Notes: a model not told the origin generated them from the letters alone. A stretch of DNA of 64,000 nt from Pseudo-nitzschia pungens (GCA_037355855.1 CM074767.1:558001-622000), one strand, 5' to 3'. Shown: positions 11,641 to 23,662, counted from the stretch's first letter. Numbers and translations are program-made.

Positions 11641-12084
11641 ACGATTGTACTAACGTATGAAAAGACGAACGTATATCAAGCTATTGTTTAGATGTCGCCC
11701 GGCTCGCATGAATGACTGTTTTTTATTTTGTATGACTGAAGTTTTCGTCAGAAAAATGAGATGCGGAGAACCCAGGAAAATTCCTATGCTCCCACTCTAC
11801 TTCAAGTTAGCTGATCGGAATTACAATGTACTCCACATAGATACTTAAGGTTTACCACAGGAATAGAATAATTCTGAAATTGGAAAAAATGAGCCTGTTT
11901 TCCAAGGTACGTCGTACCTTGATCACTATATTTCTACAGGGTTTCTACAGACGTTTTGTACCAGGAATGTCCAAATTTACAATATTTCCACCATTTTGTG
12001 ACGCATGGCAAACCATGGCAAACTTATGTAAATGCAAAAAAGAACACAATAATAACACGTAACGACACATCACAGGTCAGTCGA

Positions 12085-13893
12085 AACAGGTTGACAGCAA
12101 GGAGCAACAGCAAATAGCGAGTGGCAAACAGCGAGTGGCAAACAGCAAACAGCAGCGAAGCGTCGATATACGGGGATAGGGTTTTGCTAGGTCCGACGCG
12201 TTGTTTTTGTACTGGAAAGGCATACCCTAGCGCAGCCAAGACAAAATCGATATAGCAGCAAGCAGCAGCAACGCGTTGATATTACAGGGGGGACGGCAAG
12301 CAGCAGCAGCAAGCAGCAACGCGTCAATAATACAGGGGGGGACGGCAAGCAGCAGCAAGCAGCAACGCGTCGATAATACAGGGGGGACAGCAAGCAGCAG
12401 CAGCGAGCAGCGAATAACGTACTGGGTTTTGCTAGGTTCGACGCGTTGTTTTTGTACTGTAAAGGGATACCCTAGCGCAGCCAAGAAGATAAAATGGATA
12501 CAGCAGGGGGGAGCAAAGCGTCGATAATACAGGGGGGACAGCAAGCAGCAACGCGTCGATAATACAGGGGGGACAGCAAGCAGCAACGCGTCGATAATAC
12601 AGGGGACAGCAGCAGCAACGCGTCGATAATACAGGGGACAGCAGCAGCAACACGTCGCAACGCGTCGATAATACAGGGGATAGCGAGTAACGCCTCGATA
12701 ATACAACGCGTCGATAATACAGGGGACAGCGAGTAACGCGTCGATACTGTACAGGGGACAGCGAGTAACGCGTCGATAATACAACGCGTCGATACTGTAC
12801 AGGGGACAGCGAGTAACGCGTCGATAATACAGGGGACAGCGAGTAACGCGTCGATAATACAACGCGTCGATAATACAGGGGACAGCGAGTAACGTGTCGA
12901 TACTATACAGGGCACAGCAGCAGTAACGCGTCGATAATACAACGCGTCGATAATACAGGGGACAGTAACGCGTCAATAATACAACAGGGGACAGCAGCAA
13001 GCAACGCGTCGATAATACGACAGGGGACAGCAGCAAGCAACGCGTCAACGCGTCGATAATAATACAGGGGACTGCAGCAAGCAACGCGTCGATAATATAG
13101 GGGACAGCAGCAGCAACGCGTCGATAATACATCGTCGATAATACGACAGGGGACAGCAGCAGCAACGCGTCGATAATACAGGGGATAGCTAGCAACGCGT
13201 CGATAATACGACAGGGGACAGCGAGCAACGCGTCGATATACAGGGGATAGTAACGCGTCGATTTGCAGGGGAGCAAATAATATACATGGGTTTTGCTAGG
13301 TTCGACGCGTGGATTATGTACTGTAAGGGGATACCCTAGCGCAGCCAAGACGAAATCGATACAGCAGCGAGCAGCAGCAAAGCGTCGATATATTACAGGG
13401 GATAGCAAACAGCAGCAGCAAGCAGCAACGCGTCGATAATACAGCAAGCACCAGCAAGCAGCAACGCGTCGATAATACAAGGGGGGGGGGGGGACAGCAA
13501 GCAGCAACGCGTCGATAATACAGGGGGGGGACAGCAAGCAGCAATGTGTCGATAATACAGAGGGGGGACAGCAAGCACCAGCAGCAACGCGTCGATAATA
13601 CAGAGGGGGGGGGGACAGCAAGCAGCAACGCGTCTATAATACAGGGGGGCAACAGCAAGCAGCAGCAAGCAGCAACGCGTCGATAATACAGGGGGGGACA
13701 GCAAGCAGCAGCAAGCAGCAACGCGTCGATAATACAGGTGGGGGGACAGCAAGCAGCAAGCAACAGCAACGCGTCGATAATACAGGGGGGGGGACAGCAA
13801 GCAGCAAGCAGCAGCAACGCGTCGATAATACAGGGGGGGGACAGCAAGCAGCAAGCAACAGCAACGCGTCGATAATATAGGGGGGGAACAGCA
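12085..13893. repeat. Minisatellite array B (inverse orientation of A)
   Basis: Tandem units of about 15-45 bp with core GCAACGCGTCGATAATACAGG and G-run spacers, the reverse complement of array A's core. The ~62-bp module appears at 12179-12240, 12424-12485 and 13288-13349, also inverted relative to array A (TTTTGCTAGG, CGACGCGT, ATACCCTAGCGCAGCCAAG). Long open frames, up to 464 codons on the minus strand, arise because the repeat lacks stops in several frames. Repetitive YYRRVAA/LSTRCCLL translations argue against a gene. Confidence 0.9.
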
Positions 13894-13939
13894 AGCATAA
13901 TTTTAATTAAGCACCTCTCTTAGCAAATCGACTCCGTCG

Positions 13940-14440
13940 TTGCACCTCTCTTACTAGTACAGAAGACCAAACAAAATCCTTTCGTATTTACTGATTCTAG
14001 GCTCATCCCTGGATGAATCTAATTCTATTGCCAGCACTGCTAGTAACCAAACCAAAATCCATCCCCTATTTGAATCTAATAGACATGTCTCTCTAAATGA
14101 ATCTACTACTACTACTGCCACTTCTCTAGTAGTGCAGGTACTAGCTGATGAAAGTAGTCTACCGGTAATCTTACCTCGTAGTAATCCACTAATAAAAAAT
14201 TGTATTATTTTGAACATGGTAGTAAAAATTACAGACTGATTCATACATACTCTACGTATTACGTATGGTACCAAAACTCAATTCAACATTTAAATTCCCT
14301 TGTTTTTTAGGGATTTATTTTACCGAATCAATCCTCGTAATCCACTAATAAAAAATTGTACGATTTTGAACATGGTAGTAAAAATTACAGACTGATTCAT
14401 ATGTAAGTTACTCTTACTGTACGTATTACGAACACCACCA
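13940..14440. repeat. Duplicated AT-rich module, right of array B
   Basis: Carries the AGACCAAACAAAATC block (about 13961) and two copies of the CCTCGTAATCCACTAAT unit (about 14174 and 14333), in the same orientation as the modules at 10651-11640. Array B is therefore flanked by direct repeats. Confidence 0.8.
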
Positions 14441-14446
14441 ACGATG

Positions 14447-14585
14447 CGCACCTCTACCGTAGGTATCACAACCATACACATACATATCAAACGCACCTCT
14501 AGCTATCACAACCACACACATCCTGTACATATCAAACGCACCTCTAGGTATCACAACCAAACACATATGTATCGAACCCACTATC
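14447..14585. repeat. 45-bp tandem repeat, 3 copies
   Basis: CGCACCTCT followed by TATCACAACCA-type sequence begins at 14447, 14492 and 14537, exactly 45 bp apart. Confidence 0.85.
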
Positions 14586-15295
14586 GTAGGTACGAAATCG
14601 ATGTAAAAGTAATAGAAAAGTGTCATTAAAAATAAGCATTACAACTCCGACAAAAATATATTAAGCCGAAAAAAAATCAGTACAACTCCGAGAAAATATA
14701 TTATGCCAACTGATTCAAAAACAGATCAATTAATAAAGCTATTTCCTATTAAAAACATCTAAAATATCTATTTTCATAACAAAGAATGCCGGAGTTTTTA
14801 AGCGTTGATTTTGAGCTAGAGCTACGCATAAGAAACAGCTTTTTTTTATTTTTACCAAAATCCGGTTTCTCACACTCTTCCTACTTCTTAAGGAAGTAAA
14901 AGCTCCGTTGTCAATCCTACAAGAGTTAAGGATTATTTCTTACAACTCCACTAACTGGCGCGCCATAACGGACATATTTGTACCGTATGTTCAAAAAATA
15001 ATAATCAACCACTGAAACTTTACGGTCGAGGCCAGTTTTCCATAATACTTCTGGTATTTGGAATCTCGGCTGCAAAAAAAAGCCGTCTCGCTTGACACCA
15101 CTAAAATCTTCGGATTCCCCTTCAGATTTGTGTAACCTTACCAGTCAATCTTACGATTGGGGACACCATATTTCAATTCACAAAATACTTTCTGCTTTGA
15201 AATACCGTACGGTAATACAAGTGCGTAATTGTAAAAACCTTACTTCGTATCCCCGAGCCGCATTCCAGAACCACTCCCTTGTCCCAAATACCACC
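14586..15295. other. AT-rich intergenic / 5' leader of agmatine deiminase
   Basis: No gene supported. The downstream frame is open from 15092 without an ATG. The stretch at about 14630-14900 is very AT-rich. Confidence 0.55.
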
Positions 15296-16656
15296 ATGTC
15301 CACATCTCCAGTGATTGCCATGAACAGCTCAGAAGAGGACACAAACCCGATGAATGATCTCCCTCCCGCTACCGATCTCCAAACCATTCTGGCCAGCCTC
15401 GGTTGTTGCGACAGGAACAGCGACAAGAACAGCACCGACACGTATCGCATGCCCGCCGAGTGGGAGCCCCATGCGGCCTGCCTGATTTTGTTTCCCCACA
15501 ATCCTTGCACCTTTCGCGTCCACAAGGCCGCGGAGGAAATCCTGGGATTGGCGCTGGCCATTGCCACGAACGGGAGGGAACCCGTCGTGCTGCTGTGCCG
15601 CGACGCTGCCCACCGCGAAAGGGTGGCAGCCCTGGTCCGCGACAAGCGGAAAGCGCTGCTCGCGGCAGAGAGCGAGATCGAGTGCGAGTGCGAGAAAATC
15701 ATGCCGATCATGGTCGCCGTCTGTCCCAGCAACGATACGTGGGCAAGGGACACGGCTCCGACCTTTGTGGTGCGGACCGTCACGACGACGCCTGCAAGTA
15801 CGACTACGAGTACGAGTACGACTACAAGGAACGGTACGGGCGAGAACGATACGAACGTCAATGACAATGCTGCTACCTCCACCTCCATCCGGGAACTGAT
15901 CGGGCTGGACTGGGATTTCAACGCCTACGGCGGCCCGGAGGAGGGGGCCTACTGGCCCTGCACCAGGGACCGGGCGATCGCCCGGACGATTTGTTCCGAA
16001 ACCACTCGTGTGAGAGAGGTCAACGATTGCGACAACGACAACGATTGCGACAACGACAATGAGAACGACAATGAGAACGAGAGTAGCCTGCCCGCCTCCC
16101 TGTCCATTGCATCCAGCCTCCGCATCCCGCTGATTCTGGAGGGCGGATCGATCCACACGGACGGAGAGGGCACGCTGCTGGTCACGGAAGAGTGCCTCCT
16201 CCACCAAAATCGGAATCCCCACCTGGGTCGTTTGGATCTGGAGGCGATCCTCGGGCGCGCCCTGGGCGTTTCCAAGATTTTGTGGCTCCCCCACGGACTC
16301 GACCGCGACGACGACACCAACGGACACGTGGACAATTTCTGTTGCTTTGTCCGTCCCGGGCACGTGGTGCTGGCGTGGACGGATCACAAAGAAGAAGAAC
16401 AAGAACAAGAACAAGAACAAGAAGAAAACGACGGCAACGAAAAGCGCCCGGTCACCAACTACGAACGCTGCCGGATCGCCCTCGACTACCTGCAGTCGCA
16501 GACCGACGCCAGGGGTCGGCCCATCACCGTCACCAAGCTGCACCTCCCGCACCCGGGACTCTCGTACACGCACGCCGAGGCGAGCTCGATCGGCAATGGC
16601 AATGACAATGCCAATGACAAGGATTCCAATGGCAATTCCATCAGCAATAAAAATAC

Positions 16657-16688
<32 letters not shown>

Positions 16689-17020
16689 CCAATGCGTGTG
16701 CTGGTAACACCAATCTTACCGACTCTTGCACCGCGCTGGTCCGGCAACCGGGCGAGGCCATGGCGGCCTCGTACGTCAATTACTACGTGGCCAACGGCGC
16801 CGTGCTCGTTCCGCAGTTTGGGAACGACCACAAGGACTCCGACGAGAGGGCGATCGAGACTTTGAAAGCCCTCTACGGTCCCAACCGGACCGTGGTGGGG
16901 ATCCCCAGCCGGGAAATCTTGCTGGGGGGAGGGAACATTCACTGCCAGACGCAGCAGGTGCCGGCTGTGACGAGTACGAGTACGAGTGCGAGTACGAATA
17001 CGAATACGAATAACGAGTAA
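15296..17020 (+). CDS. AIH: Agmatine deiminase (PAD family)
   Basis: 574 aa from ATG 15296 (context ACCACCATG). Hydrolyses agmatine to N-carbamoylputrescine and ammonia, the second step of the arginine-decarboxylase route to putrescine. Family motifs appear in order: MPAEWEPHAACLILFPHN, NDTWARDTAPTF, LDWDFNAYGG, EGGSIHTDGEGTLLVTEECL, DDTNGHVDNFCCF, THAEAS, ASYVNYYVANGAVLVPQFGN, and SREILLGGGNIHCQTQQ. The catalytic Cys is near residue 550. Usual enzymes are about 350-380 aa; the extra length is simple-sequence insertions: a TTST tract (about 160-185), NDN repeats (about 240-260), EQ/EE repeats (about 363-380) and a D run (about 455-465), each between core blocks. No clear signal peptide, so probably cytosolic. 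The core is intact, so activity is expected. Confidence 0.93.
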
Positions 17021-17893
17021 GGTTACATGGCAACACCGCACGGCGACATCGACGGCGATATCGATGGCAATGCAGCGGGAGTACTAGTGGTGCAGTTGCG
17101 ATTTCCATCAGAGTTGAAATGCTTTACACCCATGTGTACATGATGTACATGTGGATGTAAACGCAGTTGGAGATGGTGGGGTTTGGGTTCGAAACACGCG
17201 GTGATCGCTAGAGTGAGAAGGTGAGTGGTTCGCTCTCTCTCTCTCTCTCTCTTTCCGTCTCTCTATCTCCACATTATTATTATCATTAATTTTTTACTAC
17301 TAGTGTCTGGCTGAGTCTGAGCCCAAAATCGGCTTCGGTGCGCGTGCTCACTTTTTCAGAAGTCCGATACTACCTCTGAAGTGGGCATCACACTGTAACA
17401 GTTAAAATAACTTGTTGGAAAGCTTGTAATCTCCATTGTTCAATGGATAGTATAATATGGTTCTACTATAGTCTTTTATAGTTGATCTAGTTGTTGTGAC
17501 TACCCGTACGTACTCAATATAAAATATTCAGATGAGTTTTGAGCATGAGAACGTCGATTCCTTCTGACGCGATGCTGTCCTCACAACATTCGTTCAACTC
17601 CGATTGAAATACCTTGAGCCTTAAAGCCTGTTCTTCAGCAGCTCCTGTACTACGGTAGAACTACAAGCAGCCCAAGATCTACTAACTGGTTGCGTCCGGC
17701 AACACAGTCGATAGCGAGAATAGATCTGGTCGATCGAGGATCGATCGTAGTGGTGAATCCGAGACTATCGATGACGATCAGACGAACTAATACCGTGATG
17801 GTAGGCACAAGCAGGGTCTGACCCATGGGTAAGATTACAAGAACGTTTCACAGCTTTGGTTGTCACTGATTTTCAGTTGGGATCGTGACTCGT
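17021..17893. other. Intergenic; contains first diverged copy of 151-bp repeat
   Basis: No gene supported. A CT run lies at about 17233-17252. The sequence from about 17770 to 17893 matches the 151-bp unit of 18761-19520 (CAGACGAACTAATACCGTG to TTCAGTTGGGAT) with a small insertion. Confidence 0.65.
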
Positions 17894-18513
17894 GTAATCC
17901 ACGAGTAGGACCGATTTCCCTTGCAATCCCGCCTGCGAGGTTTCAAAGTGGTTCTCGAAAAATCGAGGAGCTCGACACTAAGAAACATTAGTTAATTTTT
18001 AGGATTACAAACCGCACCTCCCCCGGATTACAACAATGTGCGCTAAAAAAAGAATCTAAAAAAAGAATCCAGGCCTCCTCGTACCCGTCGAAAACTAAAA
18101 TGGATCACGTTTACCATAATGAATCACGTCAATTTTTGGCCATTTTTTGAAAAAACCACTAACTACAGGGGGCCAAAGCTATGGATGTAAGTCACTGATT
18201 TCAACAGGAGTTGTTGCAAACAGTCGGTTTATAGTGTTTACGAATAGGTTGTAACTTTCGTTGAGGAGGTTTCCGTTACTGGGAGGAGGTATTTGGTCAG
18301 ATAGTGAGGCAACAATCTGTCACTCCGACGTGATTCATTTTAGTTTTTCACGGGTACTAATGCACTGGAAATGTCCGTAACGCAGATTTCAGAATGAATC
18401 TTCCTCGTAGCGACAGAAGTAAGGTAATTACCGTAAAGAAGCAGTGCTAGACAAATACAAGTACCTCGCACGCAGGATTGCAAGGGAAAATCGGTCCTAC
18501 ATCGTGTATTACA
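17894..18513. mobile_element. Fold-back (MITE-like) element I
   Basis: Imperfect inverted repeat. The left arm 17894-17940 (GTAATCCACGAGTAGGACCG to TGCGAGG) pairs with the right arm 18465-18513. A nested second pair is 18081-18110 with 18328-18357. No transposase frame lies between them. Non-autonomous element by inference. Confidence 0.6.
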
Positions 18514-18521
18514 TCAATAAC

Positions 18522-18746
18522 CTTCGAGTTTGCTCGCGCCACACGTGAAACCTATTTGTAATCCGGGCGGGTTACAAAAAAAGAACCCACTGGCCTCCCT
18601 ATGGAGTACTACTGAAATTATGAAACCTAGTCGGGCTCGTTGCACTCATAATTTCAGTAGTACTCCATAGGGAGGCCAGTGGGTTCTTTTTTTGTAACCC
18701 CCGCGGATTACAAATAGGTTTCACGCGTGGCGCGAGCAACTCGAAG
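18522..18746. mobile_element. Fold-back element II, ~101-bp near-perfect arms
   Basis: Left arm 18522-18623 is almost exactly the reverse complement of right arm 18646-18746, with a 22-bp loop. The arms contain GGTTACAAAAAAAGAACCC and its partner. It abuts element I on one side and the 151-bp tandem array on the other. Confidence 0.75.
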
Positions 18747-18760
18747 TTTATTATACAAAA

Positions 18761-19520
18761 TCTTCATAAGCTCGATATCGGATCGAGCGAGCGACGATCA
18801 GACGAACTAATACCGTGATGGTAGGCACACCCATGGGTACAAGAACGTTTCACAGCTTTGGTTGTCACTGATTTTCAGTTGGGATAGTGACTCGTTAAAT
18901 CTTCATAAGCTCGATATCGGATCGAGCGAGCGACGATCAGACGAACTAATACCGTGATGGTAGGCACAAGCAGGGTCTGACCCATGGGTACAAGAACGTT
19001 TCACAGCTTTGGTTGTCACTGATTTTCAGTTGGGATAGTGACTCGTTAAATCTTCATAAGCTCGATATCGGATCGAGCGAGCGACGATCAGACGAACTAA
19101 TACCGTGATGGTAGGCACAAGCAGGGTCTGACCCATGGGTACAAGAACGTTTCACAGCTTTGGTTGCCACTGATTTTCAGTTGGGATAGTGACTCGTTAA
19201 ATCTTCATAAGCTCGATATCGGATCGAGCGAGCGACGATCAGACGAACTAATACCGTGATGGTAGGCACAAGCAGGGTCTGACCCATGGGTACAAGAACG
19301 TTTCACAGCTTTGGTTGCCACTGATTTTCAGTTGGGATAGTGACTCGTTAAATCTTCATAAGCTCGATATCGGATCGAGCGAGCGACGATCAGACGAACT
19401 AATACCGTGATGGTAGGCACAAGCAGGGTCTGACCCATGGGTACAAGAACGTTTCACAGCTTTGGTTGTTACTGATTTTCAGTTGGGATAGTGACTCGTG
19501 AAATCTTCATAAGCTCGATA
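18761..19520. repeat. 151-bp tandem array
   Basis: TCTTCATAAGCTCGATATCGG recurs at 18761, 18900, 19051, 19202, 19353 and 19504. Spacing is 139 and then 151 bp four times. The first copy lacks a 12-bp AGCAGGGTCTGA segment. The last copy is truncated just upstream of the surface-protein gene. Confidence 0.93.
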
Positions 19521-19812
19521 TCGGATCACCCACAACTCAACATTTGATTGGGTGAGGATTTGAGAAAAAATGTAAATCGACATATCATTGATTTCGTGTT
19601 GGGATAGTTGCTCGTGGATCCGACACAGTTTGTTAAGTCAGTAGTATCTCTCAGAACATTCCACACAGTTCGATAGTACATTGATAGCATCTTCAATGCT
19701 GCCATTTGCATTGCAGCTTGCAAATCGAGGCTTCACATCGAAAGGAATCTTTACACACAATTCCATGTCTCACAAAAACCAAATCAAAAAATCGAAAGCT
19801 AAACTTTTTACC

Positions 19813-22406
19813 ATGAGAATCCTCTCAATCGTCATTCCATTGATAACGATCCCATGGCTCACCCAAGGATCGCAGACATCAATTCGCAAGGTCCAGAAAG
19901 ACAATGATACTGATAACGTGGTATCACCGTTCGACGATCACTTGGATTTGCGATGGAAGGACGGCGCTGCTATCAACGACGACGCTTACATGCACTTTGC
20001 CACTAATCATGGTACTGCCTATCACTTCAAGGAGACCAATCAAGAGAACGCTTTTCATCACGAGAAGTATGGTCCAAAGCTCCGTTTGACTCGTGTCGTT
20101 CCGGAGGAATCCGCCAAGACAGCACGACGCCCAAACAGCATTGTATCTGTGGACTACAAAGACATTGATTCGAGTGATGATGTATCTGTTGGTTTGGGTT
20201 GGAGTGGACAACATCGACAAGAGATCGATTATTTGGGCGATAGCTTGCTTTGGACACGCAAAAAATATGGCCAAGATTTGGGTTCGACTAGTGAAACCAT
20301 TTCAGGACTCCACTCTAGTAGCATTGAAGTTACAAAGATTGATCGAGAGGTCTCCGAGGCGACTGAGCGAGAGCTTTCTCCCCTTCTTCTTACCAACAAG
20401 GTGATGGATCAAGAGCCTTCTCCTGTGAATGCCATTCGCAAGGTGGATCAAGAGTTGTTGTTTGTGCCCAAGGACATTGACTCAGAAACATCAATGGATC
20501 CCACGGATATCAACCGGCAACTTTCTCCCATGGATTGTGCCTCCGAGTGTTCAACATACTCACGTCCTGTTATTTCGGATCGTGAGTTCAAGACGCTTGT
20601 TAAGGATTGTATTTCTGGCACTAACTGCCCATACAGCAACGTCCCTTGGAACTGTTGGAATATTTCAGCAGTCACTGATATGGAAGACACATTTCGGCTT
20701 CAGATCGAGTTCAACGAGCCGCTGCATTGCTGGGACACAGCAAAAGTCACAAGTATGGCTTCCGCATTTCGTGTAAATATGGATTTCAACCAACCGATTG
20801 GGTCATGGAACACAGAAAGAGTCACTGATATGAGCTTCTTGTTTTATGACGCTCATTCTTTCAACCAACCCATCGGGTCATGGAACATAGGAAACGTCGT
20901 TACAATGCGTTATGCGTTTGGAAATGCTTACAATTTCAACCATCCGATTCATAACTGGAATGTTTCAAAAGTGACCAATATGGACTGGATGTTTCATGCT
21001 GCAGAAAAATTCAATCAATGCTTGGACACGTGGCCAGTGAAGGTCAATTCCACTGTTTCCCTGAATAACATGTTGTCCGATACTCAATGCCCTGCTGGTG
21101 GTACGCCATCACTCAATGCTTCAACATGGTGTCAGGATGCGTCAAATGGATGTCATGGGCTGTTGCCAGCAACCACTCCTTTCACAAATTGGACAGTTGT
21201 CAGTGCAGAGAACAAAGCAGCAGAGGGGGTCAGTGTGGAGCCATTCTCCGTGAAAACCTTCATCGAAACTAGAGGTGGTGACTTGAGCTATGAGATTTTT
21301 ACTGGTCATAAACCAGGTAAACCATGTGACTTTTTCGTCCACACCAATGGTTGAAGATTACTCTGCCACGATAGTCCTACTTGACGCCTTGTCGGATAGA
21401 GAAGTTTGTAAGTTTCATCGTTGTATTTGTTGTGAGCCCTTTGGTCCCATTCTGTTTCTAAAAAGACATGGTCTCCTTTTCCACTCAGACTCTGTGCAGT
21501 GGTCAATCCCAAAAGTCACGGAAACTCCAGCCTATAATTCTGCAACCCAAACTGTTTCTTTATGTGAGTAATTACTGCGTTGTTTTTTTTTTCATCAATC
21601 TTGCATTCCAAAAATCGACACAGAAATTCATCCCATCACGTTTTGCACACAAAATTTTGTCACGAAATTTCGCAGGTGCCCGGGTTGGCAAAAGTGCTGA
21701 GTACGATAGCTCTTCGCCTGGAACCGACTTTGTTTCCTTTGTTGACACGGAAGTATCGGTACAGCTGGACCGAACAGCTTCAGACTTCGCTCAGAATGTG
21801 ACTATTGTGCCTATTGGGAACGATAACTACAAAGATACTTTAGAGGGGATCATTGATGTCGAGAGTCTCATTTGTGCCCCCGGCAGACGGGCTGTTTCCA
21901 CCTACCAGATTGGTAATGAATTTGGTGTTTGTGTTCGGCCCACCCAAAAATTCATCACTCAGGGCTACTCTGTCAAGGGATTCACCAAGGTTGTGTGCTC
22001 GAATGCAGCATCGAACCGTACCTTGTTCAATAATTCCGTTCCGGACAGTCTGACCAGTCTCATTAACGCATCCAACGCTGGGGACATCCATGGCAGTAAG
22101 GTTGGTTCTGAGGCTGCTGGTTTTGTGAGTTTTGTTACCGCAAGGTACTTTGGCGATGGTGAGAAAAGCTTCACCTGCACCGGTGAAGTGACTCTCGACT
22201 ATCAGCGACGCCGTTTGTCGCAGCCTTTCACTTTGTCGGGAAACGACATTGGCGTCGAGCGTCTCCTGCAAGAGGGCGGCAGCAGCAGTCCCTTTTCATC
22301 CACCATTGTCCTGGCCACCGAAACCGCTGTCACGTTGAGTGCGGGTGCATCTTTGGTTGGCGGAATGGGTGCCGTGCTGCTTTCGGTGGTTGTGGCAATC
22401 ATCTGA
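19813..22406 (+). CDS. DUF285/BspA-like surface protein, probable multi-exon
   Basis: ATG 19813 starts a good signal peptide (MRILSIVIPLITIPWLTQG); in-frame ATGs also exist at 19696 and 19765. About residues 255-430 are a run of ~22-residue DUF285 repeats (WNTERVTDMSFLFYDAHSFN type). The first frame stops at 21354, but coding appears to continue in other frames after introns. An uncertain intron ends near 21316 (donor 21229 or 21250; a 40-nt intron 21317-21356 also fits). Two better introns follow: 21408-21488 (GTAAGT) and 21564-21675 (GTGAGT), both phase 1, and together they restore one frame to 22406. The 3' part carries SLCARVG, DFVSFVDTEVSVQLDRTA and VCVRP motifs like modules I recall from secreted diatom proteins, and ends in a hydrophobic segment (GASLVGGMGAVLLSVVVAII), suggesting a membrane anchor. 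Alternatively these are two neighbouring genes. The ligand is unknown. Confidence 0.62.
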
Positions 22407-23662
22407 TGTGCTATTTTGGCTCATTGTCCGTGATGCACCATCTCTTATTATTATTATTATTTGTGAATTTTTCCCCATTTTCGGCGGATCTGTTGTCCAT
22501 TATGGGTTTTTTTCATCTTTGTCTTTTTCTTCTGCTTGTCATTCGCTTGCCCATGAGTGGCCATATTGAGTCTTATTATGAGTGCCTTTGTCCAGGCATC
22601 AAATGATGAGGAAGTAGAAGACCAACGAACCACTTTTACATATTGAATCAATCAGCTGTCTTTCACTTGCACTAAAAAAATTAAAAATTAAAAAATGAAC
22701 AAACAAAGCATTTCGAGCTTCGCAATGTTGTATAGATTCTTTGTCAATTGTAGAAATGAAGTGATGGCACACGCACACACACACATCATAAATCGAGACA
22801 ATCAAAAATTCTTGACGTTGAAGTAGTAGTAGTGACTTTCGAAAGGCAGCATGGTGGGCCACCTCCCACAATGGCTCCCACTGTGATCGCGATCGACAGA
22901 TCTGGTGTAGAAGCTCCTGGGACCAGTTCTGCTTGTGCTTCCGGTGCTTTGACTTCACTTCTTTCGACTGCAGCAAAACACCTCGCTGTGGAACTCATGT
23001 ACTATCGAAGCAAGGCAGTTTCCAATCGTCGGTGATATGATGAATGGATCGTTCGTGCTGGCTCGGACCGTGGTTTGCCGTCACGAATGCAGACAGACAA
23101 GCGTGCATGCATGGATGCATGCATGCACGGCACATGCAGGCAGGTAGACACGCTCCGTAGAAAAAAACACAATGAGCATCCACTCGTCCGTCCATATTGT
23201 CGGACTGCTGCCCCGGGGGAATCAAGTAACGATGGGAGGGTTGCAACCGATCGAGTCGTTCGGTCGACGAAAGGCTGTTCGGCTCTATTCTGGCTGTTCG
23301 GTGCAGTTTTGGTTTGGGTTCCATCGTTGGGCGGGAAGCTTGCCGGTGGGGTGTGTAGCTACCAGTATCCATCCATTGATCCATTGATCCATTGATCCAT
23401 TGATCCATTGATCATTGATTCATTGATTCATTCCTTCGTTCATTCAATGGTACAACAATTGTTGGCTTGGATGGGGAAAACAGACCCAAGCCGGGCCTGG
23501 TAACCCTCCGGTATTGAATCAGAGCAAGCTTTCGAGTGTGTTTGCAATCCTTGCGGTTACTACATGGTGAAATTCGTACCCATTCCAATTCCCATTCCAA
23601 TTCCCATTCCCGTTCAAGTCCCCGTTCGGTTCCGTTCGCGTTCGCGTTCCCGTTCCCGTCCA
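22407..23662. other. Intergenic
   Basis: No gene strongly supported. A 70-codon minus-strand frame (22998-22786) begins with ATG but has no recognisable motif. An 8-bp CCATTGAT tandem repeat lies at about 23371-23420, and C/T-rich simple sequence at about 23580-23660 runs into the end of the next gene. Confidence 0.55.

Noticed and set aside
12227..13621. 464-codon minus-strand open frame (and overlapping frames at 7309-8141 and 13314-13898)
   Set aside because: These are translations of the minisatellite arrays. Several frames on both strands stay open because the units lack stops, and the protein is pure repeat with no domain or start context.
15329..17041. 570-codon minus-strand frame opposite agmatine deiminase
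   Set aside because: The plus frame has all catalytic motifs; the antisense frame is an artefact of codon bias and simple repeats.
17160..17260. Possible tRNA T-loop (GGTTCGAAA)
   Set aside because: No matching acceptor or anticodon stem could be built around it.
22786..22998. 70-codon minus-strand frame downstream of the DUF285 gene
   Set aside because: It has an ATG and a small hydrophobic stretch but no motif, and a plus-strand frame overlaps it. Not enough to call a gene.
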